A program made the position numbers and the translations under genes. A DNA stretch of 64,000 bases from Progne subis subis. Taxonomy: Eukaryota > Chordata > Aves > Passeriformes > Hirundinidae. The notes under the pieces were generated by a model. That model was not told where the DNA came from. It did no database searches and saw only the letters and a list, made by a program, of their open reading frames with translations. Every line of letters starts with the position of its first letter. The stretch's first letter is position 1. Below are positions 26,209 through 38,200 of the stretch, in pieces. The stretch spans positions 4,253,001 to 4,317,000 of the forward strand of contig JAKJHU010000046.1 in assembly GCA_022316685.1 (NCBI GenBank), given 5' to 3'.

Positions 26209-27542
26209 ATCAAAAGAACATTAACAACACATTAAAGAACTTCTAGTTTGATCTCCAACAATAACAGCACCATGGGGAAATGCACTACAGTAGCAAAGGC
26301 TAAACTACTTTCTAAATTAGCAGCTATCCCTGCTTCTTTTCAGAGTAATCTTCCCAAACAACTAACCTGTTAGCCTCATGTCTGGTTCCTTAAACAGGAA
26401 AAAACCAAGGACAAGTCTTCTGGGACCCTCCTTACCTTCCCTAAATCAGTTATCTTAGAGAGCGTTACACAAAGTTACCTTATTCCATGGCCTGATGCCA
26501 CAGGTGGTGATTTTATACCCAGGTGTCCACAATAAACTGCAATCACTGTTCTTGAAAATCTACTTTCAGTGAAACGTGGTGCAATATTTTGCAAGCAGTA
26601 ATAAAACCTTTTAACAATCCTGAATGTAGGGCAAAGGTTATGGCAGATGAAGTGGAGCTACCCCAGCAGGGGAGGCTGGAAGAGTCTTTCATGCAAAAAA
26701 GCTTCTTTCCAGGCAGCAAGGACTTGCCCAGCCTAAGGGAATTAACACCTGGTTAAATTAAAAGCAGATGTTTAGTTGCTCTAAAGTGGCAGAGCACCAT
26801 CAGAGTCAATGGAAGAGGGTTCCCTTATGCAAACTCTGCCAGTTCATTATCATGGGGGAAGCTGGGCCAAAGCTCTGTCCCCGCCTTGGCGTTGGCAATT
26901 TTGAACCATCCTGAAGTACATTTAGTTAGCAGGTTATTCCACTCCTCATTTCACTGAGGCATTCTGAACTGTGAGCTCAGGCACAAACAAGCAGGTTGCT
27001 TTTTCTACAAACAGAAGTGCATCTGTGTTACAAATTACCCTTGTTCTGTCAAAACTTCCTTTCCCACTTACTGTTCTGTTTAGATTTTAATTACTAAGTG
27101 ATTCCATGACTGCTGAGAATTTTATCCTTAACTCAGGATCTAATTTTCATAATTTGGAATTAACCTTAACAATGCTGTCCACTAATCAGGTGAATCTGCT
27201 GTTCTTCTCTCCAAACAGTGTTTTGCCTCACAGTATAAAGGTCAAAGTTTGGTTGTATCCATAGCACTCTTTTAGGATGGACAAAAGCTAACATTTTCAT
27301 TATTACACTAGAAAAAGTAATGCCGGTTTATTTAACAGGCTTTCTGTTAAATTCTAAGAGCTTCATGATTTGAGGCAAATTTTCCTGCCTGCTTCATACA
27401 CCTTTGGAAAATTGGGTCCTGTTCCTCCTACTGCTGTGACAGAAATGTTATTACTACAGTGATTGTCTTGGGAAAGGGGCATGAAAGGCTAGAAGAAATG
27501 TTATCTCTGAATTGGGACCTCAGCCTTCATAAACTGGGCTAT

Positions 27543-27544
27543 TT

Positions 27545-27587
<43 letters not shown>

Positions 27588-27590
27588 TTT
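27543..27590 (+). repeat. (TTTA)12 microsatellite
   Basis: Twelve near-perfect TTTA units. The open frame across it (repeated LFIY) is an artefact of the repeat. Confidence 0.95.
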
Positions 27591-29734
27591 TCAGTGAGCT
27601 GGGTTCAGATTTTGGGAAGCCTGGTGCTAAGCCAGGTGGCAAAGCTTTGTTTGTGTTCATGGTTTTGCTCTTCTGCTCGTGGAGACTGAGCTGACTGTGT
27701 GCTGCCAATTTTTACTGTCTTCAACCTGTTTCACCTCTTGGGTCATCTCTGTGGGTCATCTCTGCTGGGAGGAGAAACAGACACACAGAGTTTATGATCC
27801 AGTCACAGTTTGTATGTCACCAGTACCACAAATCTCATAACTGCAACTCTGAGATCCCCTTAAAGAATGCACTGGTGTCCCCAGGTAAGAGCAAGATCTT
27901 CAGATCACATAGTCTGTGTCACAGCAGTGTCAGAGCAGAAGGAGAAGACTTCATACTGCATAACCACCCAGCCTCTGCCCTAAACAATAAGAGAGGCTCA
28001 ACCCCCCAGACAAGAGAGGATCAGCTCTCGGAGCGCTGGTCAAGACTGTAAAGTGGGAAAATACTTCCACGACTTTGTCCTCGTATTCACATGAAAATCC
28101 TCTCGGCTTTTCAAAGTACAGGATCTTGTGTTGCATATGTTTATGGTGCAGGCAAAACACAGACTACACGAAAAGCAGGACCCAGGCAGTGGTCTGCTAG
28201 AATCTGCAATGAGAGATCCAACTGTGTCCCTTCAAAGTGCTGTGATTCAGCATCTACTTCTGTTTGTTTGCTATGACAAGCACTTGACACACTTATATTT
28301 ATTTGAGGTGCTTATCTTCTACACCTCTTACTAAAGTCAATGGGAGAAGAAAGTTTTGTGCAGCTCTCTGCTCCAACCATAGGTTGTGATCTCAAGAACA
28401 TGTTAACTGGACCCCAGAAATCCAAGAGAACTTTGACGAAACCCACGGCGCTCAATCCTGGCGTTGAATCTGTCCAGACAAATCATCTACCAGGATTGGA
28501 GCCCAGACTGTTATGTTAGTAAATGCTTCTAAAGTGAGCTGTTTCTGGGGTAAGGTTTCTGTTCCCTTCACACACGACATCAAGGTCTCACTCATAGCTG
28601 CATGCTAAAATTATCAAGAAACAGAAGTATATTTTGTTTTTTTTTTTAACTGGTTTATTCTAGAAGCAAATGGGTAATATTTTAAGAACTACGTTGCAGG
28701 TTCTGTCTTGACCCCTGGGATTTTTTTAGCCTTAAGCCTGGATGTTATAACTTCACCCTGTCTTCACGACAGATATGTTATGCTTGGTAAGACGTCAGTC
28801 TCAGCACAAATTTTTAAGACTTCACAATATAATGTCTCCACTGATCATCAGGTGAGGGAAGTGTTATAACAAGAATTAGTGGGACAATGTCCTTCATTAA
28901 ACTGGCTCACTAAAGTCAGTTTAAAAGGCTGCTGGCTCTTCAAATGTAGGACCTGTGCTGCTGTCAAATTCTGAGTTACTTGGCTTACAACTCACAAAAT
29001 CTGCAGCTGCATGCAGACAGATAACTATTGAACAGGTAAGTGGAAGGGACAGCTTGCAGGCCATTTGTTGCATTCCCACCTCATCAGGTAGCTTCATATG
29101 TCAGGTCCTTACAAGTCACTTTTGCACAGGAGGAGAAAGGTAAGCACAACTAAATTTATCTACACACTATATGCAAATTCCTGAAAAGCATTGGTGACAA
29201 ATACAGAAGGTTTAGAACTATGTGAGACAGCCAAAACATCAAAGCTCGGTTCCCAGGGAGCAACAAGCATCAAGAGCTGGTTCCAAGTAGACTGAAAGGC
29301 AGATTGTCTATCCAACGGGGTGGCAGGTTCCTTTAGAGCTCAAACATTGCTTGTTTCAGGGAGCATCAAAAACCAACCAAAACTGTACCACAAAGTGAAT
29401 CTTGCCCTGTATTTTATAGTTTTTTTTTTTTTTTTTCTGGTATATTTTATAGAAATTATTTCCCTTCCAGCAGAGCAGATTTGGTGCCTGTCACCAGGTG
29501 CCAGCTCTAGGAAAGGAGAATTTCAACTTACACAGATTACAGAGAGCAAAGGGACTGCTCAGACTTCCACTTTCCTGATATTGCTGCTGCTCTTACTCAG
29601 AATGGGACACAGACACACACCCTTTCTTGGTCCCTTTGACACTCACGTCACCTCAGGATCGAGTCTTATGAAAGTTGTTTGAGACTGTAAATATTTACCT
29701 GAACCCACACTAAGAGGGAAATACATTTGGCAGA

Positions 29735-29825
29735 GTATCAGCCTTGGACCCAGAAAGATGTAATTTTGTTCCTTGCAGGATCACAGTTTTACTGTGTGAC
29801 AACAGGCACAGTCAAGTCCTACTGT
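29735..29825 (+). repeat. MIR-like SINE remnant (weak candidate)
   Basis: CTTGGACCCAGAAAG followed further on by TTTACTGTGTGACAAC and AGTCAAGTC has the layout of the MIR core (gagccagactgcc, agctgtgtgacc, gcaagtca). Strongly diverged. Confidence 0.27.
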
Positions 29826-30339
29826 AGGGATTAGCAATAGTCTCCATATTCAAAAACAGAAGTGAAATGTAGCAGGATTTTACACTTCACAAGGAATTAT
29901 CCAGATACCACAATAAAGGTGGTATGTAAATACCTCCAAGTAAATACCTCCCAAGCAAGATACGTTTCTTCTGCTTGATTATCATAATGATATCCAAAAC
30001 TCACTGTGCCAGATTTATGTATCAGCAGGACACAGTCATAAATACAAGATGCCTTTCAAGCACTGTGACATTCCCTTCCTGCAGATGGCTGGAAATGTTC
30101 TTAGATACAACATTTGCAATTAGCTTGCTGATGAAATTAGTGCTCTGAAATGGTTTGTTTTATAGATGCCCCTGTTACTCCCTCTCTGGATATTACTGCT
30201 TTAACCTCTTTGAGACCTTGGCTGAGAGCACTTTCTTAGGACTGCGATATTGAGAGTGCAGGTCAGACAAAAACATACAGCCCAGCACAAGCAGTGAGAA
30301 GATGTGGAGTTGTCAGGTGGGTGATTTGTCTGGGGCTCT

Positions 30340-30430
30340 GATAAGCAGCATCCTAATCCCTGCTATCCCACTGCTGACCCTGAACTGGTCACTCCCCTGT
30401 GTTTCTGCTCCAGTAAAACGAGGTACCACT
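30340..30430 (+). repeat. MIR-like SINE remnant (candidate)
   Basis: The order TAATCCCTGCTATCCCACTG, CTGAACTGGTCACTCCCCTG, then CCAGTAAAACGAGG matches the MIR layout (aatcccggctctgccact, gacc..gggcaagtcact, ctgtaaaatgggg). This is the best of the MIR-like candidates. Confidence 0.42.
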
Positions 30431-32758
30431 TACTGCCTTCAGCTCTCTGCCTGTGGCAGAGGACATGCTGTGGGAGAGCTCAGTCACCACTATTCCCAGT
30501 GGCCAGATCTGGTACCTCCTTTTCTAAGCATGAGTAATCACCATTCCTGACATGTGCTGCCTGCTGCTCTCGTTTTACCAGCAAGAGTGTTTGGGGCATG
30601 TGATCAGAACATTTAGGAGAAATTCCTCCAATTACTGTTCCTGAATTTCCCAGGAGAACTGTCCAGGTGCACACACTGCTGAGGACACCTGCCCCTCGCC
30701 TGCTGACTGGAAGCACATCAGTGATGGGAAGGATCCATCAGTAATACAGGGACTTCTTTGGTCATATCAGCGGTCTTGGGGGGATCCCACACATCCAGGG
30801 CACTGTTGCTTCAACCCAGTTTGGCACTGTTCACTGCTATGTGCCACTGAGATGTGAGAGAGCAAAGTTTCTTCTGTAGGAAGCAAGCAGGAAATTGAGA
30901 TTTTGATGAAGTTTCTACTCTCTTTGCACCAAAGCCCATCAATGACTCAGGCTGGTTTTCACCTTTCATGGACAATGAAGTAATTTGCTCCTAACAAACA
31001 GCTGCTCATCTGAAAAAGGACTGGCATGAATCATAGCGGAGGCATGAATCAAAGAGGACTGGCATGAAAAGCTCATGCTCATTTTTGAACACTGCATTAT
31101 GCCTTGATTAATTGGCAGTGCCTTATGGCTCTATCAATAGGACACGCTCCCGGGAAGAATGACACATTTCCGAGAAATCCTCACCAGACCCAAGCATGCA
31201 TTATTGATGAGCTAGGGAGAAAATCATCTGGGTACTTTTATGAACCCAAGCTTTAAATCAGTTTTGCTGAAAGGCCTGTAAGTCTTTTTGATTATGTTTC
31301 ACACTGAAATGCATCTCCCCTGGGGCAAAATCTTTAGTTATGGCACAAGCCTGCAGCTCAGGAGACCTGTACTCCCTCCTTGGTTCTGTGTCAGATGCGT
31401 ACGTGGCACCCATCACACCAAGAAGATCAATTTTAGCTCTATGCTCGGAGATCGTAACTACCCTTAAAGTAGTCTCACAAAAAAATGAAAAGCATTCAAC
31501 TGCTTCCAACTGTCTTGGCTGTCCAGTAGTGCTCCTCATCCCTGCAGTATTTGCAGACCTACTTTGGAGAACTTTTCCATCTTCTCCTGTTTCCTGCAGT
31601 GGTATTATCTGTGCTTGCGAGGATTCAATTAATGCCATTGATGTGGAATGTTGTTCCATTCATCACTGGCCACAGCATCTAATGAATAGGATAATCTAAT
31701 TCTCCCCAAATAAATATGACACCAAATTAAAAGGGTTCATAAACAGCCTCCAAAACAAGTGAGTTTGTTTCAATTTATTGCCTTTTAAATTGCACTGGAT
31801 CCCTCAAGTACCAACCTAGCTATAAACAAACCAGTGACTGAGTTTGAGAGTTTATTATCACTGATGTTTGCCTTTATTTATACTAGATTTGAGTGTTAGC
31901 ATTAGCTGGAGAACAGAAAAAGAGAGGTCATCCAAATGCCACAGTTTTTAGCCACAATTTTCCTAAACTAGTGAGAGAGCTTTAAGGAACAATGTATTCT
32001 AGACAATTATTTTTTGCTGTGTTTACTGTCACTAAAACATTCAACGAAGTATTTATGACCTATCATTAGAACCATGTGAAAAGTTCACCAGGAAACCAGA
32101 AAAAAGTTGCAATGCCTAGTGGCTGGTCTAAAAAGACACTTCTCATCCTATCTTCCACCAAAACCCAAAGCCACAGTTCTAAGTTTTTGTCTGATAGAGT
32201 TTTATTTGGGAGCCAGCTGTTAGAAAATTTATTACAAATGTAAACGCACTGATTTGACACGATTTGATTGATTGACATGATCTGGTCAAGCTCTTCTCTG
32301 AAGGTAGCCTGGTTTTCAGTATCCTGCTTTTTCTGACCAGTCTTTCCAGAATGCCTGGCAGGAAAGGAGACAATCACTGTGGTTGTGGATTTCTTACAGG
32401 ATGATCTAGATGAAGGAGAAAGAGAGAGAATCTATAGACTTAGTGTGATTGGCTCACCAATTTAACTGTAGACAATACCTGGTGCTTCAGAAGAACCCCA
32501 TCTTGTGCTTTACTGCTTGAAAATCCTATCTATTTAACAGATTCTATAATGGATTTTAAACACTTGCCTGAAATTAATGAATTTAGCCTCATTTCAGAGA
32601 GTCCCATGAAGTAAAGATGTATCTCTACATGGCTTTTACAGTTAGCTCAGGGTAACAGCTGTGGCTTAGAAATCCAGGGCTGTCATGTCTGCGAGGCAGG
32701 AAACTGGCCTGATTCAGTCCCAGAAGGAGGACAAGCAGTGAGGAACATGTGCACTTAC

Positions 32759-32965
32759 CACAGAATCATAGAATGGTTTGGAAGGGACCTTTAAAAGTCA
32801 TCCAGTCCAGGCCCCTTGCAATGAGCAGGGGCATCTTCCACCAGATCAGGTTTCTCAGAGCCCCATCCAATCTGAATGTTCCTGGGGATGTTCCCAGGGA
32901 TGGGACATCCAACGCCTCTCTAGGCAAATCTATTTCAATTCTGGCAAGGCTAGAAATGGACATCA
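32759..32965 (-). mobile_element. CR1 LINE 3' end, antisense
   Basis: On the + strand it begins CACAGAATCATAGAATGG, the complement of the ATTCTATGATTCTGTG-type CR1 terminus. It then shows GGAAGGGACCTTTAAAAGTC, GAGCAGGGGCATCTTCC, CAGATCAGGTTTCTCAGAGC and a CCAGGGATGGGACATCCA segment, all in the usual CR1 order. It is 5'-truncated at roughly 200 bp and moderately diverged. Placement of the right end is uncertain; resemblance fades after about 32950. Confidence 0.88.
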
Positions 32966-33407
32966 GCTGTAGCTGCACTTTTCCTGTTTCTTGTTTGAAC
33001 CTTTGGGGATCCATCTAAACTCAGAAATTAGACCCCCAACACTGATCTTTTCTGTTAGAGAAGATTGCTAGGGACATTTAAAACAATGACTCTTCTCCCT
33101 GTTTTTAAAAACATCAGCCTTTATTTTGGCTAAAATAACAAGGGACCTTTCAGCTCAGTGGCTAAACTGAGCCACTGAGGGGGAAACTGTGGTTCTCTGG
33201 CTTGAACTAAAATAAAAAATTAGGACGTATTTCAGAAAGTAAAAATCATGTTCTCAGGCAAACTGAATATTAAGATTTTTCCCTCCAAAATGTCATGTTT
33301 AAGCTTCAGAATAGTGAAACCTTTTAATAATTGTTTTTCAGCTTGAATCAGCTTTAAAAATAAAGTTGCCATTTTAAAATCAATAGATGTAAATATTGAC
33401 TTTCATT

Positions 33408-33421
33408 CCCCCCCCCCCCCC
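33408..33421 (+). repeat. Poly(C) run of 14
   Basis: Fourteen consecutive C bases, uncommon in an AT-rich setting. Confidence 0.9.
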
Positions 33422-33589
33422 ATTTTTCTGCCTGACATCAATTCATAAGCTCAGTTAAATTTCATTTATGTCCACCAAATGCCTTTTTTTTCTGTGAATA
33501 CTGTACTGCCAATAATATCTTGCCCAGTGCTAACTGTGATTCTATGCTTCCCTAGACCATTGCTACACATGACTCAGTTCCTGTTTGGA

Positions 33590-33668
33590 CTGTAATTCAA
33601 TTTCAGAGCTCACTGCCATCTATAACTCCAAAGAGCAATTTCAGCTGAAATCCTAAATTGAATTACAG
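33590..33668. repeat. Inverted repeat with nested palindrome
   Basis: Left arm CTGTAATTCAATTT (33590-33603) and right arm AAATTGAATTACAG (33655-33668) are exact 14-bp reverse complements around a 51-bp loop. Inside the loop, 33638-33651 is itself a perfect 14-bp palindrome (ATTTCAGCTGAAAT) centred on an E-box CAGCTG. Function unknown. No coding context. Confidence 0.85.
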
Positions 33669-36600
33669 ATTCATATTGCATTGCTCACTATTTATTAATA
33701 ATATTGTGCCTACAACATATCCTGTTCTTCATTACCACAGAGAGAACAGTACTGGTTCCTCTGTGTGATCCAGAGCTATTTATTTCTCCAAATGTTAGGT
33801 CCCTGCCTGAACAGAACCTACAGACATCTGTGTTTCTTTTGTAATAAGTACTTTTACCCAGCCAGAAATGCAGAAAAGGTTTCTCAGGACTATACTTGGA
33901 TGTATCATATGACTTCTATATCACAGACAAATATCACCATAAGCGATTTTTTGCAACTGGAAGAATGCAAAGTATTATGGGGTAAAGTCCCTGTGAACGT
34001 TGAACTCCCATACAGTGACACTCTTCAGTGTTGGGCACACAACTTTTAGGCAGAAATGCCAACGCTAAGCCTCCAACCAGTCCAAGGCATGACACCGACC
34101 CAGCATGACTGAGATTTGTATCAGGAGGGAAACAGAAACACAGCTTGAACAAGTAATACTTCTTTCCAAACAGACAGGAGCCCACGTCCTCAGGACTGGC
34201 TGTTTCTGTCTTCTCAGAGGACAGTCAGATGCAAACCCCTAATTATTAATTTCGTTTCTGCAGCCTAACATAAGGTTTTCAGTGAACAAGAAAAACTACT
34301 GGCAATTTCTTGGAACCTCAGGGATGAGTTCTTTGGGTTCAAATGTATGACACCGGAAGACCGAACAATAATTATTTACAAGGCCAATAATGTTTGCAGC
34401 GAGGGGAGAATTGGAGTGACCTTGTTTGCATGTGGTCTGAGGAGAAGAGCTTGCTGCACTGTGTCAAACGAAACATCTCTTGCTTGTTTAGCATCCCAGG
34501 CATGGGGATGTTCTGCAGTTATTGACCTCAGACACTAAAAGAAGTGAAGAGTCTTTGGAGTCGGCTCAGGCATTTGGGGTTAAGGCAGAAGCTGAAGGAA
34601 AGCCTGACAGGTCTTTGGCACACTCCCATCTTAGCATCTTACAGTTTGCTGCTATCTTCCTGGCAAAGGAGATTCCCCACAACTATCCCCGAGGAAGGTG
34701 TATGTTTTATTATCGGACGGCCACCTTGGCAGAAAACCAGGCTGCTCCAAGATAGCCAGGCAATAAGCCACGACACTGGGAGACTCCATTATCCCATCTG
34801 GATGTCTGTGGCAGGCAGTATTTAAACACGGCAGCATTTTACGTTAATACATCAACACTAATTTACCATTAACTTCTTAATTTAGGAATACAAAACAATC
34901 AGCAGTTTCCATTCAGGAAGGCTCCCATCTGCCCAGCAAGGAGGGTGCTCTGCCCTTGAGCCCCCCGAGCCCCCCGCAGCACAATCCGTGGAGCCATCCC
35001 CGAGAGCACAGCCCACCTTCCCTTCTCCCGGGCCACACACTGCGCTCTCCTGCGTTTCGGCGACCCCACCCTCAGCTCCGAAGAGAAGCTGTCTGGGCAG
35101 CCTCAGAGATGCCCCAGTGTCAGCTCCGGTGCCTCAGGCAGGGCTCTGGCTCTGGACCCACCCCAGCCCTGGACTTCAACAGCCTGCAGCAGCCAGGCTT
35201 GCCTCTGCTCTGCGCGCTGGGGAGGAAACCGCAGGGAAAAAGGAAGACGGAACATCTTTCTCAGATTATTTCCTGCCTTTGGAACATTTTCCTTAACATG
35301 AGGAGATGATAAAGAGATCTCCCACTTTGCCTAAGGTATCTGCTATTTTCTTCCACTTCCTGACTGGAAGGAACAGTGTTCTTTTAACCTCACTTTGAGC
35401 ACTTAAACATATTTTATCCAAAAAATTACTCCAAGCTGTTGCAAAATAGGAATACAAGTGAAGCCAAAGCAATCTTTTCTTCTCTCCAGAAGTCACAGTG
35501 ATGACACACCTCTTAAGAAGCAGGGCCTCTGCTTGCCTGTGGCTGGCCTCCTGGGTTTCGGGCCACATCTGCTCTGCGTTTCTAGGAGAATTAAGCAAGA
35601 CTAAATGAGGTCAACTTTCTCTGGAACAGGAACTCTCGGGGGTTAAACATGAAGCATGTGCATTAGCATCCTATCTGGAACAGGCTTCTGTTAGTTTTCC
35701 AGGTGTCAGGAACAGAGGTAACAGCTGGAGACAGCTACTCCTGTGTACGCCTGGGTGTGAGCTGATCGAGAGCCAATGTAGGCACACCCCAGGAGAGCAC
35801 AGCTCCTGCTGTGTGTGCTGCATCTGAGGGCACAGGGGGAGACACCAAAGTGGCGTTAGTGCTGTCCCCTGGAGACTTCCCTGCACCAGGGGTCTTTCTG
35901 CAGCACGGGAGGAAGAAAAAGGCTGGCACACAGGCAGCAGAAGGCCTACACCAGTCCTGGGCATTTTTTATGTTGCCCCTGTTACCTTTTCCTTGCCAAG
36001 ATTTTATCTTGATTTTTGTGCAATAAAATCATGTTAATAAAACTGTGAATGAATAGAAAGGCCCTAAGTCAATATTTGCACTTAGAAAAGACTGGTTAGA
36101 ACAGCTTAGGAATTGATCCTGATTTATTAAAGCACCTGTTCACCCAGGGAACATTTTAGCAGCAATCAATATGTAATTAAATCTTCATTGATGTTTTACA
36201 ATTGTTTTGTTTCCCAGCAATTACAGTGATAGAATCAGCTTCCCTTGGTTGTTCCTCCTTTCCAGCTTTACTACTGATTGCCTGTGAGCATTCTGGCAAC
36301 TCGCTTAACATCTCCCAAGCTGTTATTAATAAATTGGGATCACAGCGAAACAGCTCTAATCCATACCCACTGTGCTAAGCACAGGGCAACAAGAGAAGCC
36401 AACCTCTGACCTGAGAAACCTGATAACAATAACAACAGCGGGAGCTCTGGGGCCATACAAACACAAATGTTTTAGTGAAATCGTCACACAACTCTGAACT
36501 AGAATATGTTTGAAGATCTGAACTTTCATTAGGCTTTTCTAGTCAGACTTTAGGTCCCTCCAATCTGGGATTGCTTTTCCCTTGCTGTCTGTCCAGCTCC

Positions 36601-36699
36601 AGGAAACAGAGGTGTTGTGGGTGCGGCAGTGTAAATCACTCCTGCTCTCTGCTCAGGCAGACTGTAATTCCCATTTGGCCTTTCCAAAATAATACCCCA

Positions 36700-38200
36700 A
36701 ACACCCCAGTAGGACCCCAGAACGGGTCATACTTTCAGTAAAACCTCCTCACACGAGTCTGGTCGGAGGGGTGCCTTGCTGCAGAGCCCGTAGCCACGCC
36801 GAGGGCTGCGGGCTGAGAGCCCCTGAGCTGACTCCCCAAGGGAACAAGGAACAGGGAACGCCAGGATTTGCAGCGGCTGGGAGAGAGAGCGAAGGAGGGA
36901 AGGGGGGAAAATCCCACCCATTCCTCTTGGCTCCCGCGGAGGCCGTGCCCGGTGTAATAAACACGATAAGCCAAATTCAGTGAATCAAAATTTAGAATTT
37001 TACTTTGAGACTCAAACACAGTCTCTGGTAGCCACAATTAAAAGGGACAGCGTCGAATCCCGGGATTTCGGCACTGGGTGAACACGGTAACCGACTCTGC
37101 TAGCCTGTTACCCCCTCTGTTCACAAATTGGGTCTCCAAGCTGCAGATTTTTATGCAGTCTTTCGCTGAGGACCGACTGAGACCGTGAGACTCGTGCCTC
37201 GCAGGTAGCTTCATTAGACATTCATGTCCGTGTCCGGGGTCCAGGTGAATAGTTCCTCAAAGGCAGAACAATGTCCTGATTGCTGCGTCCGGAGAAGTTT
37301 TGGAAATTGTAACATCGGGCCGGAACAGAAAAGATAGTGATCTGATACAATCAGGGGATCGTCAGAGCACCCCTCTCCCTTTTCCGTCCCTTTGTGCTGT
37401 CTTTGCAACAATTCCCGGCAGAGATTCCCGTGCCCCTCTGTGCAGCTTTCGTCTTAGTTAACCCTGTATACACATTTTAGTTTATTGATCTTAAACCCAA
37501 TTTCAAGTAGATTAATGTTATAAGACACATTATTACATTCTGCAGCGAACTAATTACATATTTTATTGCTTAACACGAATTAACTTTAGGACATATATCA
37601 CACCCGGGATGCCCCGGTGTGCCCGGTTCCCCCGGTGTGCCCAGAGGCGCGGTGTGCCCGGGATGCCCCGGTGTGCCCGGTTCCCCCGGTGTGCCCGGAG
37701 GCGCGGTGTGCGGAGGATGCCCCGGTGTGCCCGGTTCCCCCGGTGTGCCCAGGACGCCCCGGTGTGCCCGGTTCCCCCGGTTCCCCCGGTGTGCCCGGTT
37801 CCCCCGGTTCCCCCGGTGTGCCCGGTTCCCCCGGTGTGCCCGGAGGCGCGGTGCCGGTCCCCCAGCACAGGGGGTGTAAGCACGGCTTTGGCCGCGGCCG
37901 CAGCCCCCGCACGGCACTCGCAGGCCCGAACCGACTCAAAAAAACCCAAACCGAAACTAAACCAGGCAAGCGCGAACATCGGTGCCGATTAGAACTATGA
38001 CTGTGGAAAATCAAGCGGGGTGCTTTGACCAGCAGAAGGGTTGTGCGAGTTCCTGTCCTTTGGCGCCCGTAGCCGGCCCACGTTCCTCTTAAACTGAAAG
38101 AGAAACGCCCACCTTGATGCTCAGCCGAGAGACGAGGCGGGAGACTGGGTTTCACTGAAAAGACGAGCACTTAAAGGGGCAGAGACTGAAACCACCTCCT
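36700..38200. promoter_or_regulatory. CpG-rich block (possible CpG island)
   Basis: CpG dinucleotides, rare elsewhere in the window, are frequent here, for example around 36750-36960, 37030-37340 and 37600-38090. The last stretch includes a GCGGCCGC site near 37890. No coding gene starts here that I can recognise; ANXA8 ends about 1.2 kb to the right and is transcribed toward the block. Part of the GC excess is simply the minisatellite at 37603. It may be the promoter of a non-coding transcript or a regulatory island. I did not compute observed/expected CpG. Confidence 0.45.
37603..37856. repeat. GC-rich minisatellite, 9-bp unit in a 54-bp higher-order unit
   Basis: The array is built from nine-base units (CCCGGTGTG and CCCGGTTCC variants). 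The first two blocks (37603-37656 and 37657-37710) are near-identical 54-bp units, each starting CCCGGGATG and ending GAGGCGCGGTGTG. The right part is a looser run of the 9-mers. Because 9 and 54 are multiples of three and the units lack stops, long frames stay open; on the minus strand one reads as Gly-X-Y triplets (PGTPGEPG). The minus strand is rich in GGG runs. Confidence 0.92.

Noticed and set aside
38061..38070. TGGCGCCCGT, resembling a tRNA-Lys primer binding site of a retrovirus
   Set aside because: Only eight bases match, no flanking LTR pair or gag/pol remnant is visible, and the base composition of the region explains it.
37598..38170. A 190-codon minus-strand open frame with a collagen-like C-terminal part
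   Set aside because: It stays open because the repeat unit is a multiple of three and lacks stops. The N-terminal half has no recognisable signal peptide or domain, other frames are equally open, and there is no splice or homology support.
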